Source of the DNA: an uncultured Bacteroidota bacterium
Lineage (GTDB): Bacteria > Bacteroidota > Bacteroidia > Chitinophagales > Chitinophagaceae
Direction of reading: 5' to 3'
Length of the DNA stretch: 64,000 nt
Assembly: GCA_903853805.1 (NCBI GenBank)
Contig: CAINUN010000100.1
Span: forward strand, 18,650-82,649
Below, one piece after another: positions 19,054 to 29,686 of this stretch. Position 1 is the first letter of the stretch, and each line of letters begins with the position of its first letter. The notes below the pieces were generated by a model. The model had not been told where the DNA came from. It worked only from the letters and a program-made list of their open reading frames with translations, and did no database searches. The position numbers and the translations under genes are program-made.

Positions 19054-21540
19054 ATGCAATCTTTTGATTTTAAGAAATATCTGCCGCATGTATATGTCAT
19101 TCTTGCTTTTGCACTTATTTCCATTGTTTATTGCCTGCCCGCTTTTCAAGGAAAAGTATTGAGTCAAGGAGATGTAAACAGTTGGAAAGGAATGTACCAC
19201 GAAACAGAAACTTGGCACGAGAAAACCGGAGAAAACCCACTGTGGACCAACAGCATGTTTGGCGGGATGCCTACCTACACTATCGGTATTCCTGAAAGCA
19301 GTAACTTGCTCGGACCGATTTTGAAAGTGGTGACCACTATTATGGTGAAACCCGCTTATTTCTTTTTCCTAGCCATGTTGTTCTTCTACATCCTCATGCT
19401 TGCTATGCGGGTAGATAAGTGGTTAGGTGCCATAGGCGCATTGGCTTTTGCATTTGCTTCCTACAACCCGGGAATCATTATTGCCGGTCATGATACCAAG
19501 ATGATGGCAATTGCCTTTATGCCCGGTGTCTTGGCAGGATTAATTGTCTTGTATCGTAACAATTTGTGGGGTGGGGCTGCACTCTTGGGTATTTCCCTAG
19601 CCTTGCTTGTAGGCGCCAATCACTTTCAGGTTGATTTTTATACCCTTATCATTGTTGCTTTTTATATCCTTACCACGTTTATCTCTTACCTTATTGATAA
19701 AAAACCATTAGCCGATTTCTTTAAAGCATCTATTGTTGGACTTGTGGTGGCATCTGTCAGCGTGGGTCCGTCTATGGCTTCTATACTCTCTACAAAAGAA
19801 TATACCAAGATGACGATGCGCGGCGGCGAAAGTGAGTTGACTTTAAACAAGAAAACTCATGACCTCAATAAAGCCAATGGTGGATTGGACAAAGATTATG
19901 CTTTCCGTTGGAGCAATGGACTTGGCGAAACCTTTTGCATTTTAGTACCTTATTTATATGGTGGTAGTTCGAGCGAACCAATTGCCAAAGCACCGGAATC
20001 AGAAGCATTAGTAGGAGGACAAGCCGATAGGTTGCCGCTTTATTGGGGACCTCAACCCTTCCTTTCAGGACCTATTTATTTTGGTGCTATCGTTTGTTTC
20101 CTTTTTGTTTTGGGCATGATGGTGGTGAAAAGCCGTCATAAATGGTGGATTCTAGCAGCATCTATACTTGGCATCATGATGTCTTGGGGCGATCATCTTC
20201 CCGAGTTGAACTACTTCCTGTTCGATCATCTTCCGATGTACAATAAATTCCGTACCCCAACTATGACCATGATTATTCCTCAATTCCTGTTCCCAATGTT
20301 GGGCATATGGGGTTTATCGGAAATTATCAATGGAAAAACTTCTAAAGAGGAATTGTGGAAAAACATAAAAATAGCAGCAGGCATTACGGCAGGTCTTGCG
20401 ATTTTATTGGGTGTGGGTGGCAGTATGTTCTTTAATTGGACATCTATTTCTGACGCGCAACTTCCTGAACAGTTGTTACCTGCATTGAAAAACGACCGTC
20501 AGGCTTTGGCTATGCACAGCGGATTGACAAGTGCGGTGTACATTCTTCTTGCTACCGGTTTGCTTTGGGCATTCGTCAAAGACAGAATTAATAAAACTAT
20601 TTTGATAGTGGGCATTGGTGCACTCACTGCTATTGATTTGTTTGTGGTAGCAAATAACTACCTCAATGAAAATAGCTATGTGGATGAATCTGATTATCAA
20701 AACATGTTTACTCCACGTCCTGTTGACCAAGAAATCATGAAAGACACCGACCCTTATTATCGTGTGCTCGACCTTTCAAAAGATACCTACAACGATGCCA
20801 TTCAGTGTTATTTCCACAAATGTGTGGGTGGTTATTCCCCTGCTAAAATGGAAATTTACCAAGACCTGATTGACATGCATATGGGTGGTCAACAATCGCA
20901 GGGTAAATTCAATAGTCAGGTGATGAACATGTTGAATACAAAGTACATCATCTTCAATGGTCCGCAAAAGCAAGCCGTGTGTCAACCCAACCCAACTGCC
21001 AACGGCAATGCCTGGTTTGTGAGCGAAGCCAAAGTGGTGAAAACAGCCGACGAAGAAATGCTAGCCATGAAGGCACAAAACTTAGGCGATACTGCAGAGG
21101 TAGTCAATGCATGGGAAAGCAAGAATACCGCTATCATTCGCGAAGGAGATGCCAAACAAATTCAAGGCTATCAGTTTGGAAAAGACAGTGCCGCAAGCAT
21201 TAAGTTGAGCAAATACGGTCTGAATGATTTGAGCTTTACGGCTAACAATAGCAAGAATGGTTTAGCTGTATTTTCAGATATCTATTACCCATATGGTTGG
21301 GAAGCAACTGTGGATGGGAAACCAGCGCCTATCCTCCGCGTGAATTATGTGCTTCGTGCCTTAAAGATAGATGCAGGAAAACATGAGATTAAATTTGTGT
21401 TCCGCCCTTCATCTTACTTAACAGGCGATAAGATTGCTTTGTTCTCTAGTATTGCCTTGATTTTGTTGGTGGCAGTTAGTCTTTGGTTCACTATGAAAAA
21501 GAAAGAAGACACTACAGATAATGATGTAGTGGCGATATAA
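19054..21540 (+). CDS. YfhO family membrane protein
   Basis: 828 aa, multiple TMs, C-terminal SDIYYPYGWEATVDGKPAPILRVNYVLRALKIDAGKHEIKFVFRPSSY motif. Confidence 0.85.
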   Translation: MQSFDFKKYLPHVYVILAFALISIVYCLPAFQGKVLSQGDVNSWKGMYHETETWHEKTGENPLWTNSMFGGMPTYTIGIPESSNLLGPILKVVTTIMVKPAYFFFLAMLFFYILMLAMRVDKWLGAIGALAFAFASYNPGIIIAGHDTKMMAIAFMPGVLAGLIVLYRNNLWGGAALLGISLALLVGANHFQVDFYTLIIVAFYILTTFISYLIDKKPLADFFKASIVGLVVASVSVGPSMASILSTKEYTKMTMRGGESELTLNKKTHDLNKANGGLDKDYAFRWSNGLGETFCILVPYLYGGSSSEPIAKAPESEALVGGQADRLPLYWGPQPFLSGPIYFGAIVCFLFVLGMMVVKSRHKWWILAASILGIMMSWGDHLPELNYFLFDHLPMYNKFRTPTMTMIIPQFLFPMLGIWGLSEIINGKTSKEELWKNIKIAAGITAGLAILLGVGGSMFFNWTSISDAQLPEQLLPALKNDRQALAMHSGLTSAVYILLATGLLWAFVKDRINKTILIVGIGALTAIDLFVVANNYLNENSYVDESDYQNMFTPRPVDQEIMKDTDPYYRVLDLSKDTYNDAIQCYFHKCVGGYSPAKMEIYQDLIDMHMGGQQSQGKFNSQVMNMLNTKYIIFNGPQKQAVCQPNPTANGNAWFVSEAKVVKTADEEMLAMKAQNLGDTAEVVNAWESKNTAIIREGDAKQIQGYQFGKDSAASIKLSKYGLNDLSFTANNSKNGLAVFSDIYYPYGWEATVDGKPAPILRVNYVLRALKIDAGKHEIKFVFRPSSYLTGDKIALFSSIALILLVAVSLWFTMKKKEDTTDNDVVAI

Positions 21541-21636
21541 TTAGTTCAAAACTTATTTAAACGGAGTAGGACTATTGGTGCTACTCCGTTTCTTTTTTAT
21601 TTTGTTCAGCCTAAGACTTTTTATTTTTTTTACATC

Positions 21637-23175
21637 ATGTCCGAGCAAAATGTTTTTAGAATACTAAAGGTTTCAACAATAGCTATTGTTGTCTATTTGC
21701 TTTGTTTTGGTGCAGCAATGGCATTCTTTCCCATTCGTCCTTTTTGGAATGATGAGTGGCGATTGATTTACAACATAAAGTTCAAGAGCATTCCACAGCT
21801 TTGGGGAAGACTTGATTTATTACAAGAGTGCCCAAGGGTTTATTTATCTATTCTAAAACTCATTTCTTCTTGTTTTGACTATAACTATATTTCGTTAAGA
21901 TTACCTCCATTCATCATTGGGTTATGCAGTGTTTTCTTTGTGTTTTCTTTGATGAAAAGGTTTTTTAAGCAGCAGTCTGTTTTTAATTTTCTTTTTGTAC
22001 TGATTCTTATTTCTTCTCAAACTTTTACAGATTACTTAACCCAAGTGAAGCATTATGAAATGGATATTTTCCTTTGCTTGCTTACGCTGTGGCAATTCGA
22101 TTTGTTGATGAAAATATCGGCTGCTGAAAGGATTGCTAACTCTTCTTGGCTGTTGCTATATGCCACCATGTTGTTTGTTCCATTTTTCAGCTATACCTAT
22201 CCCATTACCATAGCGCCTGTTTTTGTTATTTATCTGCTTCTGTTTTTTCAAAAAGGAAATAATAGCAATGAACATTCGCTTCATGTGCCTTTCCCTTTAA
22301 TCCTTGTAGCCTTGAGCATAGTTGTGTTTTATAGGGTTGATATTAGGCATGTATTGGCAGATAAGAGTATGTATGTTTCTTACAAAAAATCTTATTACAA
22401 AGGTGGCGATGAAACCATTTTCCAAGACTTTTGGAATCTGTTTGCGCTAGTAGGTTCAGGCTTTTTGTTCGAAATCATTTTTGGGGTTTTGGGAATTACT
22501 GCGTTCGGGTATGGTCTCTCAAGATTAGTACAGTCGAAACTAAAACTGACTTCAACCAACGATTATTTAAGGCTCTATGCAATTCTCTTATTGTTGTTGG
22601 TTATTGTGCTAATTGGTGCGGGTAAAATCATTGGTGGCGTAGCAAGACTTACTGCTTACACCGTTCCTTCAATTGCTCTTTTAATCATTTTTTTGTTGGA
22701 AGATTTGAAACAAAAGTTCAACCAATCTAAAGTAGCTTATGGAATTGCTGCTATCCTTTTTCTTGGTTTGTTTGGCAATATTATTTCTACATGCATCAAC
22801 TCCTTTACTTATGAAGATTACCACAACCGAATGACCACATATTGGAACACTTCTAAGGCTTTGGAGGAGGCAAGACAAAGCAAAATACCTTTTCTCATTT
22901 CCGATGGAGTTTGTGGCGACCCTTATATTGTTCCTGCACTCATTCCTGGGAAAATTAAAACGAATACTATTGACCAAAAACAAATCTTAGGTGCCGATAC
23001 GCTTTGTGCCGAAGCCATCACTAAGGTCAATCCTGAGTATAAAGTTTGGGACACAATCTCCATTTATTACATGCCCGATTCTAAATGGATGAAGGACTAT
23101 TTTGCTCAACTCCCACCCAATGTTCATGAAGCAATAGTGGGCGATGGCATTCATTTTATGCACTTGAAAAAATAG
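21637..23175 (+). CDS. Multi-TM glycosyltransferase-like (GT-C type) membrane protein
   Basis: FWNDEWRLIYNI near the N-terminus (acidic loop), ~10 TMs, C-terminal soluble domain. Confidence 0.55.
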   Translation: MSEQNVFRILKVSTIAIVVYLLCFGAAMAFFPIRPFWNDEWRLIYNIKFKSIPQLWGRLDLLQECPRVYLSILKLISSCFDYNYISLRLPPFIIGLCSVFFVFSLMKRFFKQQSVFNFLFVLILISSQTFTDYLTQVKHYEMDIFLCLLTLWQFDLLMKISAAERIANSSWLLLYATMLFVPFFSYTYPITIAPVFVIYLLLFFQKGNNSNEHSLHVPFPLILVALSIVVFYRVDIRHVLADKSMYVSYKKSYYKGGDETIFQDFWNLFALVGSGFLFEIIFGVLGITAFGYGLSRLVQSKLKLTSTNDYLRLYAILLLLLVIVLIGAGKIIGGVARLTAYTVPSIALLIIFLLEDLKQKFNQSKVAYGIAAILFLGLFGNIISTCINSFTYEDYHNRMTTYWNTSKALEEARQSKIPFLISDGVCGDPYIVPALIPGKIKTNTIDQKQILGADTLCAEAITKVNPEYKVWDTISIYYMPDSKWMKDYFAQLPPNVHEAIVGDGIHFMHLKK

Positions 23176-23202
23176 ATAAGTGCTATTTTGTATAGAAACA
23201 GC

Positions 23203-23320
23203 ACTGCCGAAGACGGCAACCCAATCAAAAGATTTATTTATGGTACTGCCGAAGACGGCAACCAAATAAATAAGTTAGGGGATAATACTGCCGAGGTTGG
23301 CACCCCAATAAATAAATATT
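23203..23320. repeat. Tandem 42-bp repeat, three units each with a TGCCG..CGGCA hairpin
   Basis: Hairpin cores at 23205-23218, 23247-23260, 23289-23302; exact 42-nt spacing. Confidence 0.9.
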
Positions 23321-23343
23321 TGGATTGTATTACTGAAAATAAA

Positions 23344-23373
23344 AATGCCGTTTCTGGATTTAGAAACGGCATT
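23344..23373 (-). terminator. Terminator of the M13 peptidase gene
   Basis: AATGCCGTTTCT-GGATTT-AGAAACGGCATT 12-bp perfect stem; T-run on minus strand. Confidence 0.85.
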
Positions 23374-23391
23374 GAACAAATCAAAGTACGA

Positions 23392-25431
23392 TTACCAAAG
23401 TCTTACACGCAAGCTATCGGGCAAATACATTTTGTTGCCGGGCTTTACATTGAAGGCTTCATAAAACTCAGGTACATTTGGGAATGGGCCGTTAACGCGG
23501 AATTTTGCAGGCGAGTGAACATCGGTCAATACACGATTTGCCAATTCTTCTTGACGAACTGTGTATAACCATCCTAAAGCATAACCGAGGAAATAGCGTT
23601 GCAATGGAGTAAAGCCATTGAGTTTTTCATTCTTTTTATAAGTTTCTGTTTGTTTGAAAGCATCTAAGCCAATGAGGATGCCACCAAGGTCGGCAAGATT
23701 TTCGCCAAGGGTTTGTTTGCCTTTGATGTGAAGCGTGTCAACCACCACCATTTTATTGAATTGTTGTACCAATACATCAGCACGTTTGTTGAATTCCACA
23801 CCGTCTTCTTTAGTCCACCAATCCACCATGTTTCCTTTTTCATCAAACTGACGACCTTCATCATCAAAGCCATGTGTTATTTCATGACCAATAGTTGAAG
23901 CTGCAGAATAGCCATACACCAATGCATCATCCAACTCTTCGTCTCTAAAACCAGGAACAGTAAAGATGCCTGCAGGCAATACAATTTCATTGTTCGATGG
24001 GTTGTAATAAGCGTTGTAAGTCTGTGGTGTCATATCCCATTCGGTGCGGTCAACAGGCTTGCCTAGTTTGTTCATTTCATAATTGTTCCACCAAGTGTTG
24101 GCACTGATGATGTTGCTCACGTAAGCACCTTTCTTTATTTCCATAGAAGAAAAGTCTTTCCACTTATCAGGGTAGCCTACTTTCTTGGTAATAGCTGCTA
24201 ATTTCTTCATGGCTTTTTGACGAGTGCTATCATTCATCCAAGTCAATTTTTCCATTCTTACTTTGTAGGCATTGCGCACATTTTCCACCATGTCTTCATA
24301 ACGTTTCTTTGCTTTTTCGTTGAAGAATTCTTTAGCAAACAATTGTCCAAGTGCCTCGCCCATTACGCCTTCTTCATGATCAATAATACGTTTCCATCTT
24401 GGTTTTTGGTCTTTAGCACCACGAATCATTTTACTATAGAAATTGAAGTTGGCATTCACAAATGCCTTTGGCAAATAAGCAGCAAATGTTTTTACCAAAT
24501 GGAAATCCATGTAGTCTTTAAGGGTTTGAATGTTCTCAGTAGTCACCAATTTATCCATAGCCTTATAAAACTCTGGTTGACCAACAATCACTGTGTCAAT
24601 ATGGTTGGCACCCATTGCAGTCAATAGTTTAGTCCATTGTAAGGAAGGGGAGATTTTTTGGAAAGCGGCCACCGACATTTTGTTGTAGTTAGCATGTGGG
24701 TCGCGCAATGCTTCGAGGGTGCGACAAGACTTTGCCAATTTTGTTTCGAGTGCAATAACAGCCGCTGCTTTTGTTTTTGCAGTGTTGCTATCATTACCCA
24801 TCAATTGAAATATGGTAGCCACATAGCTTGGATAAGCATTGCGAATCTTTACGGTTCTTTCATCGGTATTGAAATAATAATCGCGGTTAGGTAAGCCCAA
24901 CCCACCTTGATAAAGATGGTAAGACATCACCTCACTATTCATCTCATCTTGCGAAGGTCCATCGGAAAACAAAGCGCCAACACCTATCGTGTGTAAGTGC
25001 GCAACTACATTCATCAACTCTTGGGCGTTTTGTGCATTGTTGATTAAATCAATTTCCGGGCGAAGTGGAGTCAAGCCTACTTGTTCAATAGCGTTGGTAT
25101 CCATGCCACTTAGCCAAAAAGCAGCAATCTTTTGATCAATGCCAGAAGTGGCATTTTTCTTAGCGGCATTTTCGTTGATGATTTGTAGGCGCTTATATAA
25201 TTCTTCTTGAACCAAAGGACCGATGCCCCAACTTGTTTGATCGCCAGGAATTGGGTTTTTTGCAACCCAACCACCTGTGGCATATTGGAAGAAATCGTCA
25301 GCAGGGTTTGCTGTCGTATCAAGGTTTGCCCTAAGAACATCTTCCTTTTTTGCATTACTATCGTTTGAAACGTTGGAACATGAACTAAGCAGTGCAAAGA
25401 CTGCTATAATTGCAGATAACTTTTTGAACAT
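23392..25431 (-). CDS. M13 family metallopeptidase (neprilysin/PepO-like), lipoprotein
   Basis: MFKKLSAIIAVFALLSSCSN lipobox; NEIVLPAGIF, STIGHEITHGFDDEGRQFDEKGN, GENLADLGG. Start reset from 25626. Confidence 0.93.
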   Translation of the reverse strand: MFKKLSAIIAVFALLSSCSNVSNDSNAKKEDVLRANLDTTANPADDFFQYATGGWVAKNPIPGDQTSWGIGPLVQEELYKRLQIINENAAKKNATSGIDQKIAAFWLSGMDTNAIEQVGLTPLRPEIDLINNAQNAQELMNVVAHLHTIGVGALFSDGPSQDEMNSEVMSYHLYQGGLGLPNRDYYFNTDERTVKIRNAYPSYVATIFQLMGNDSNTAKTKAAAVIALETKLAKSCRTLEALRDPHANYNKMSVAAFQKISPSLQWTKLLTAMGANHIDTVIVGQPEFYKAMDKLVTTENIQTLKDYMDFHLVKTFAAYLPKAFVNANFNFYSKMIRGAKDQKPRWKRIIDHEEGVMGEALGQLFAKEFFNEKAKKRYEDMVENVRNAYKVRMEKLTWMNDSTRQKAMKKLAAITKKVGYPDKWKDFSSMEIKKGAYVSNIISANTWWNNYEMNKLGKPVDRTEWDMTPQTYNAYYNPSNNEIVLPAGIFTVPGFRDEELDDALVYGYSAASTIGHEITHGFDDEGRQFDEKGNMVDWWTKEDGVEFNKRADVLVQQFNKMVVVDTLHIKGKQTLGENLADLGGILIGLDAFKQTETYKKNEKLNGFTPLQRYFLGYALGWLYTVRQEELANRVLTDVHSPAKFRVNGPFPNVPEFYEAFNVKPGNKMYLPDSLRVRLW

Positions 25432-25448
25432 AAATAAATTTTGTGGCG

Positions 25449-25477
25449 CAAAGTTAATGGGAATGTTTTGAATCCAA
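25449..25477 (-). promoter_or_regulatory. Candidate promoter TTG-N18-TAACTTTG for the M13 peptidase gene
   Basis: Minus-strand match to the Bacteroidota -33/-7 consensus, ~20 nt from the start codon. Confidence 0.5.
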
Positions 25478-25632
25478 TGTATACAGGAACACAAGCTTAT
25501 AAAGACGCAGAATAGGCAAGGATAGTAATGCCTAACTAATACAATTATAGCGCTGTGAAACATACAGTTTATTAGGGCTTGGTCGATGAAATTACCCTCC
25601 TTAGCTTGCACTGAAATCATTGACAAACAATG

Positions 25633-25677
25633 TTTAAAAGAAAAAGCCCCGCATGTTGCAGGGCTTTTTCTTTTAAA
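25633..25677. terminator. Strong terminator, bidirectional-looking
   Basis: TTTAAAAGAAAAAGCCC-N11-GGGCTTTTTCTTTTAAA, 17-bp perfect stem downstream of the DUF1761-like gene. Confidence 0.85.
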
Positions 25678-25690
25678 TAATTAGGCTAAA

Positions 25691-26203
25691 TCAATAAGCC
25701 ACTATAAATCCGCAAAGAACACCACCCATGAGGGCAAGTGTAAGTATCCAATAACCGGTATGAATGGCTACATACTTAAAAGTTCTTCTTTCAAATAAGG
25801 CATTGATGGCAATGATAGGCATTGCACCCATTAAACCGAAAATGATTCCATGAAAAGCACCATGCTTGAAGGTGCGAAAGTTTTGACCGTATTTGGTCAT
25901 AAAGTCGGCAATGAGTTTTCCTGTTACTGAGTTGGGGTCACGCATTGTAGGGTCATTGGCAAAAATGGAATAGAGTGCAAATTGATGAATGACTACATTC
26001 ATTAGAATAAAAGAAAGGAAAAGGCTAAACAAATAAGTAAGTCCAAGAACCATTGCCATTTTTCTTTTGCCAAGGTGTTCTTCGGTGAGCCCTGCTTCTT
26101 TCATCCAAGCATTGGCAAAAAGTGATTTGCTGTACCAAATAAAACCAATAAACAAAGGGATGAGTGCGGTTACAAATAGTAACCAATAATTGTGCTGTTG
26201 CAT
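25691..26203 (-). CDS. DUF1761-like small membrane protein
   Basis: IGFIWYSKSLFANAWMKEAGLTEEHL...HGAFHGIIFGLMGAMPIIAINALFERR. Confidence 0.75.
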   Translation of the reverse strand: MQQHNYWLLFVTALIPLFIGFIWYSKSLFANAWMKEAGLTEEHLGKRKMAMVLGLTYLFSLFLSFILMNVVIHQFALYSIFANDPTMRDPNSVTGKLIADFMTKYGQNFRTFKHGAFHGIIFGLMGAMPIIAINALFERRTFKYVAIHTGYWILTLALMGGVLCGFIVAY

Positions 26204-26263
26204 AGTAGAATGAAAATTTTAGTGTAGGTGAAAATTAGGGATGTTTTTGGAAACCCAACAAAC

Positions 26264-27688
26264 TTATTTGCCCCTTCCTTGAAAAATAACCCTAAGAGTA
26301 TAGACCATAATTTTCACATCAAGAGCTAATGAGCAGTTTTCGATGTAAAGAAGGTCATACTTCATGCGGTCAATCATTTCGTTCACATTGGTGGCATATC
26401 CATATTGCACCATTCCCCAACTTGTAAGCCCAGGTTTTACTTTGTGTAGAAATTTGTAGTGAGGATGTGTGTGGCTAATGATGTCAATAAAATGCTGTCG
26501 TTCAGGACGTGGACCTACCAACGACATGTCGCCTATGAGAATATTATAGAATTGAGGAAGTTCATCAATTCGCCATTTGCGCATCACTTTTCCCCAAGGT
26601 GTAATTCTTGGGTCTTCGTCACTAGATAATGAGGGTCCATTTTCTTCTGCATTAGTCACCATTGATCGAAACTTGTAAATGGAAAATGGTTTTCCCCAAC
26701 GCCCAATTCTTTTCTGTTTGTAGATGATCGCTCCGGGTGATGAAAGTTTTACCTTGATAGCAGCGAATAGAAAAATTGGGGAGTAAATAATGAGCGCCAT
26801 TAATGAGGCTATAATATCAATGGTTCTTTTACAAACACGCTGCCAGTCGGGCATCAATTCAGGATAAATATGAATAAGCACAGCGTCATAAACATTGCTT
26901 GTTTTTACCGAACCAGAAATGATGTCGTATAAATCGGGAAGCACTTTTACAACTACCGGGCGATAACTGAGGCGCGTAATAATGTTTTCAAGCAAGTGGT
27001 GTTCAGAAGAATCAATGGCAAGGATGACTTCTTCTATTTCGTGTTGGTCGATAATTTTTTCGAGATCATTTAAATGCCCTAATTGTGGAAGGTAATGACT
27101 CATGCCATTTGAGGCTTCTTTATTGGAATAAATAAAGCCCACAAACTTGTTGCCCAATACAACTTTGCTATCGTTGATTTGTTTGTAAAGCTCAATTGCT
27201 TTGCTATTTCCGCCAACAATCAAAGTATTGAAAACAACTTTTCGGTTAATTAACCTATTCTTGATATTGTTCAACATCAGCATTCTGAAAACAATGGTGA
27301 CGAAGCTATGGATGAGAAAATATCTTGCTGTTGTTTTGATGAAATAAGAATAATTGCTCGAATCGTCGGCAAAGAAAATAAGCGAGATAAAAATACTGCC
27401 GAGAATACAGGAAACAAGAGTTCTATTGATCTCGTGCAATCTCGATTTTCTATAAAGATTGAAGTAAGTGCCTGAAAGGAGATAAAGAAATAGCCATCCT
27501 GCAGGAATAATTAAAACACCAGAGATAAAATCAATACTATGAAGGTTGTTCCATGATTGAATCATTTCCGATTTCCCCAATAAATCTTGCCTATAACCCC
27601 AAAATAGAAACCAAGCAAACGTTGCCGTGAAGTAATCTAACACTGCATACCTTTGAATAGCTCTTCTTTTTAAAGGGGATAAAGCCAT
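26264..27688 (-). CDS. Exopolysaccharide polyprenyl glycosylphosphotransferase
   Basis: KRTIDIIASLMALIIYSPIFLFAAIKVKLSSPGAIIYKQKRIGRWGKPFSIYKFRSM...RKWRIDELPQFYNILIGDMSLVGPRPER. Confidence 0.92.
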   Translation of the reverse strand: MALSPLKRRAIQRYAVLDYFTATFAWFLFWGYRQDLLGKSEMIQSWNNLHSIDFISGVLIIPAGWLFLYLLSGTYFNLYRKSRLHEINRTLVSCILGSIFISLIFFADDSSNYSYFIKTTARYFLIHSFVTIVFRMLMLNNIKNRLINRKVVFNTLIVGGNSKAIELYKQINDSKVVLGNKFVGFIYSNKEASNGMSHYLPQLGHLNDLEKIIDQHEIEEVILAIDSSEHHLLENIITRLSYRPVVVKVLPDLYDIISGSVKTSNVYDAVLIHIYPELMPDWQRVCKRTIDIIASLMALIIYSPIFLFAAIKVKLSSPGAIIYKQKRIGRWGKPFSIYKFRSMVTNAEENGPSLSSDEDPRITPWGKVMRKWRIDELPQFYNILIGDMSLVGPRPERQHFIDIISHTHPHYKFLHKVKPGLTSWGMVQYGYATNVNEMIDRMKYDLLYIENCSLALDVKIMVYTLRVIFQGRGK

Positions 27689-27690
27689 AA

Positions 27691-28536
27691 TTATTTTACA
27701 GAAAGAATTTTGACATTGTCTAAAGCAACATAACCTTGAGTGTTACTTGAATTATAGGCTCTGATAACTAAGAAATATTGCTTGTTTGGATATTGATTGA
27801 CAAAGTCAACCAAACTAACATACACTTTGTTCCATTCTGATTTTGGATTGAATCCGGCTAAATATTGAAGTACGATTTGTCCTTGAGCATTTGTGGTTTG
27901 AAGCCCAACAACAAAAGGAATTGTGTTTTTATAGTTGATTTCAACGAATGGATTGAATTTAGTTGTAAAACCAGTTTGTAATAGATTGACTGCAAATTGT
28001 TGACTATCCAATGTTAGTAGTCCAGAATAATTCCCTTCATAAACATAATTGGATTGGGAAGTTACCAATATCCCAGTATCACCATCAACTTTTTGAAAAG
28101 GATTACCTGATTCGAAATCCTGATTGACTATGTTGAGTAGGGTGTCAGCTATATAACTTGTTTTTGGTTGGAAATTGATGGTTTCACTTGGTTTTGCAGG
28201 AATTGTTATTGTGTCATTGTTGTATTGAAAATATGGGCTTTGAATATCAGCAACCCCATCAACAGTAATTCCTGGACGAACCATTAAAAGCCCTGACTTT
28301 GAAGTGATAATAGGCACATTACAAGGCAAAGGAAATGCACCTATTGTTTTCCCTTCATAATAAACCCAAACGCTGGTAATTTTGTGTGATGAAGTTCCAA
28401 TATTAGGCGTTTGTTGAAAAGAAAAAGAGTCAATATGAACGTATGTAGCTATTGGCTCAGCTGGGTTTACAATATTACAGCTCTGGAAAGCGTAGGTTCC
28501 TATAAGAAAAAGAATAAGTAATCGTATTAATTTCAT
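27691..28536 (-). CDS. Hypothetical lipoprotein
   Basis: MKLIRLLILFLIGTYAFQSCN lipobox; beta-rich, upstream of the glycosylphosphotransferase. Confidence 0.65.
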   Translation of the reverse strand: MKLIRLLILFLIGTYAFQSCNIVNPAEPIATYVHIDSFSFQQTPNIGTSSHKITSVWVYYEGKTIGAFPLPCNVPIITSKSGLLMVRPGITVDGVADIQSPYFQYNNDTITIPAKPSETINFQPKTSYIADTLLNIVNQDFESGNPFQKVDGDTGILVTSQSNYVYEGNYSGLLTLDSQQFAVNLLQTGFTTKFNPFVEINYKNTIPFVVGLQTTNAQGQIVLQYLAGFNPKSEWNKVYVSLVDFVNQYPNKQYFLVIRAYNSSNTQGYVALDNVKILSVK

Positions 28537-28560
28537 GTGCTTATCGCCTTTCGTCTTCTA

Positions 28561-29568
28561 TTAAACGTTATGTTGTTCATTATGTTGTCCCATTTTCTTA
28601 ATAATTTCATGGGCAACTTCCATTGCCGTCAAACCATCTTGAATACTCACGCGTGTTGGTTTTCCGGATAGGATACTTTCACTAAACTCCGAAAGTTCCA
28701 TTTTTATTGCGTTGGTGTTGATAACATCAGGCATTTGAACCGAAATGATTTTAGTTTCTCCATGACCAATATCAACCGGAAAATCCATCATTCCTTTTAC
28801 AGCATCCGGCGCTTTCAGTTTGATTACTTCTGCTTTTTTATCTAAAAAATCAATGCCTATGTATGCGTCTCTTTGAAAAATACGCATCTTCCTCATTTTC
28901 TTAAGCGAAATGCGACTTGCTGTAAGATTGGCAACACAACCATTATCAAATTCAATCCTTGCGTTAGCAATATCTGCTGTTTCGCTAATGACAGAAACAC
29001 CACTAGCTGATACTCTACGAACTGGGGAATTTACGAGATGTAAAATGATGTCTATGTCATGAATCATTAAGTCCAACACCACAGCTACATCTGTTCCTCG
29101 AGGGTTGAATTGAGCCAAACGATGTGCCTCGATGAACATGGGCTGAACTTTAAGGTCGCCCAAAGCTAGGAAAGCAGGATTGTATCTTTCTACATGACCA
29201 ACTTGACATTTAATATTGGCTTCTTCCGCCAACTTCACCAATTCTCTTGCTTCGTCAAGTGTGTTTGCAAGTGGTTTTTCAACAAAAAGGTGTTTGCCAT
29301 TTAAGATGCAGGCTTTTGCCAAATCGAAATGAGCTGTTGTAGGTGCCACAATATCCACTGCATCCACGCTGTGTATGAGTTGCTCCATATCGCTATATCT
29401 CGGAACCTGATATTGTGCAATTGTTGATGCCGCTTGTTCATCATTCGGGTCAAAAAAGCCCACTAATTCAACTCCGTCAATTTCTTTCCATTGTTGAATG
29501 TGAATTTTACCCAAATGTCCTGCGCCGAATATTCCTACCTTGAGCATAAGCTTTAAAAAGTGGTGCAA
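28561..29568 (-). CDS. Gfo/Idh/MocA family oxidoreductase
   Basis: VGIFGAGHLGKIHIQQW, LFVEKPLANTLDEARELV, CQVGHVERYNPAF. Confidence 0.9.
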   Translation of the reverse strand: MHHFLKLMLKVGIFGAGHLGKIHIQQWKEIDGVELVGFFDPNDEQAASTIAQYQVPRYSDMEQLIHSVDAVDIVAPTTAHFDLAKACILNGKHLFVEKPLANTLDEARELVKLAEEANIKCQVGHVERYNPAFLALGDLKVQPMFIEAHRLAQFNPRGTDVAVVLDLMIHDIDIILHLVNSPVRRVSASGVSVISETADIANARIEFDNGCVANLTASRISLKKMRKMRIFQRDAYIGIDFLDKKAEVIKLKAPDAVKGMMDFPVDIGHGETKIISVQMPDVINTNAIKMELSEFSESILSGKPTRVSIQDGLTAMEVAHEIIKKMGQHNEQHNV

Positions 29569-29686
29569 GTTAGGATTTTGCCATTTGCTTTGAACAGTTC
29601 CTTTTATTTTAGCATTTTATATTACAGCCTTAGAAAAAAAGGTTTTCTTTATCTTCGCCGTTCCTAAAAAAAACTTACCGACACAC

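Noticed and set aside
23203-23320. CRISPR array
   Set aside because: Only three 42-nt units, with repeat-like spacers and no cas genes. The 21-bp array at 42186 and the 30763 repeats fail for the same reason.
23188-23568. 126-aa + strand ORF with TAEDGNP repeats
   Set aside because: Arises from the 42-bp hairpin repeats, then runs through the terminator and antisense into the M13 peptidase 3' end.
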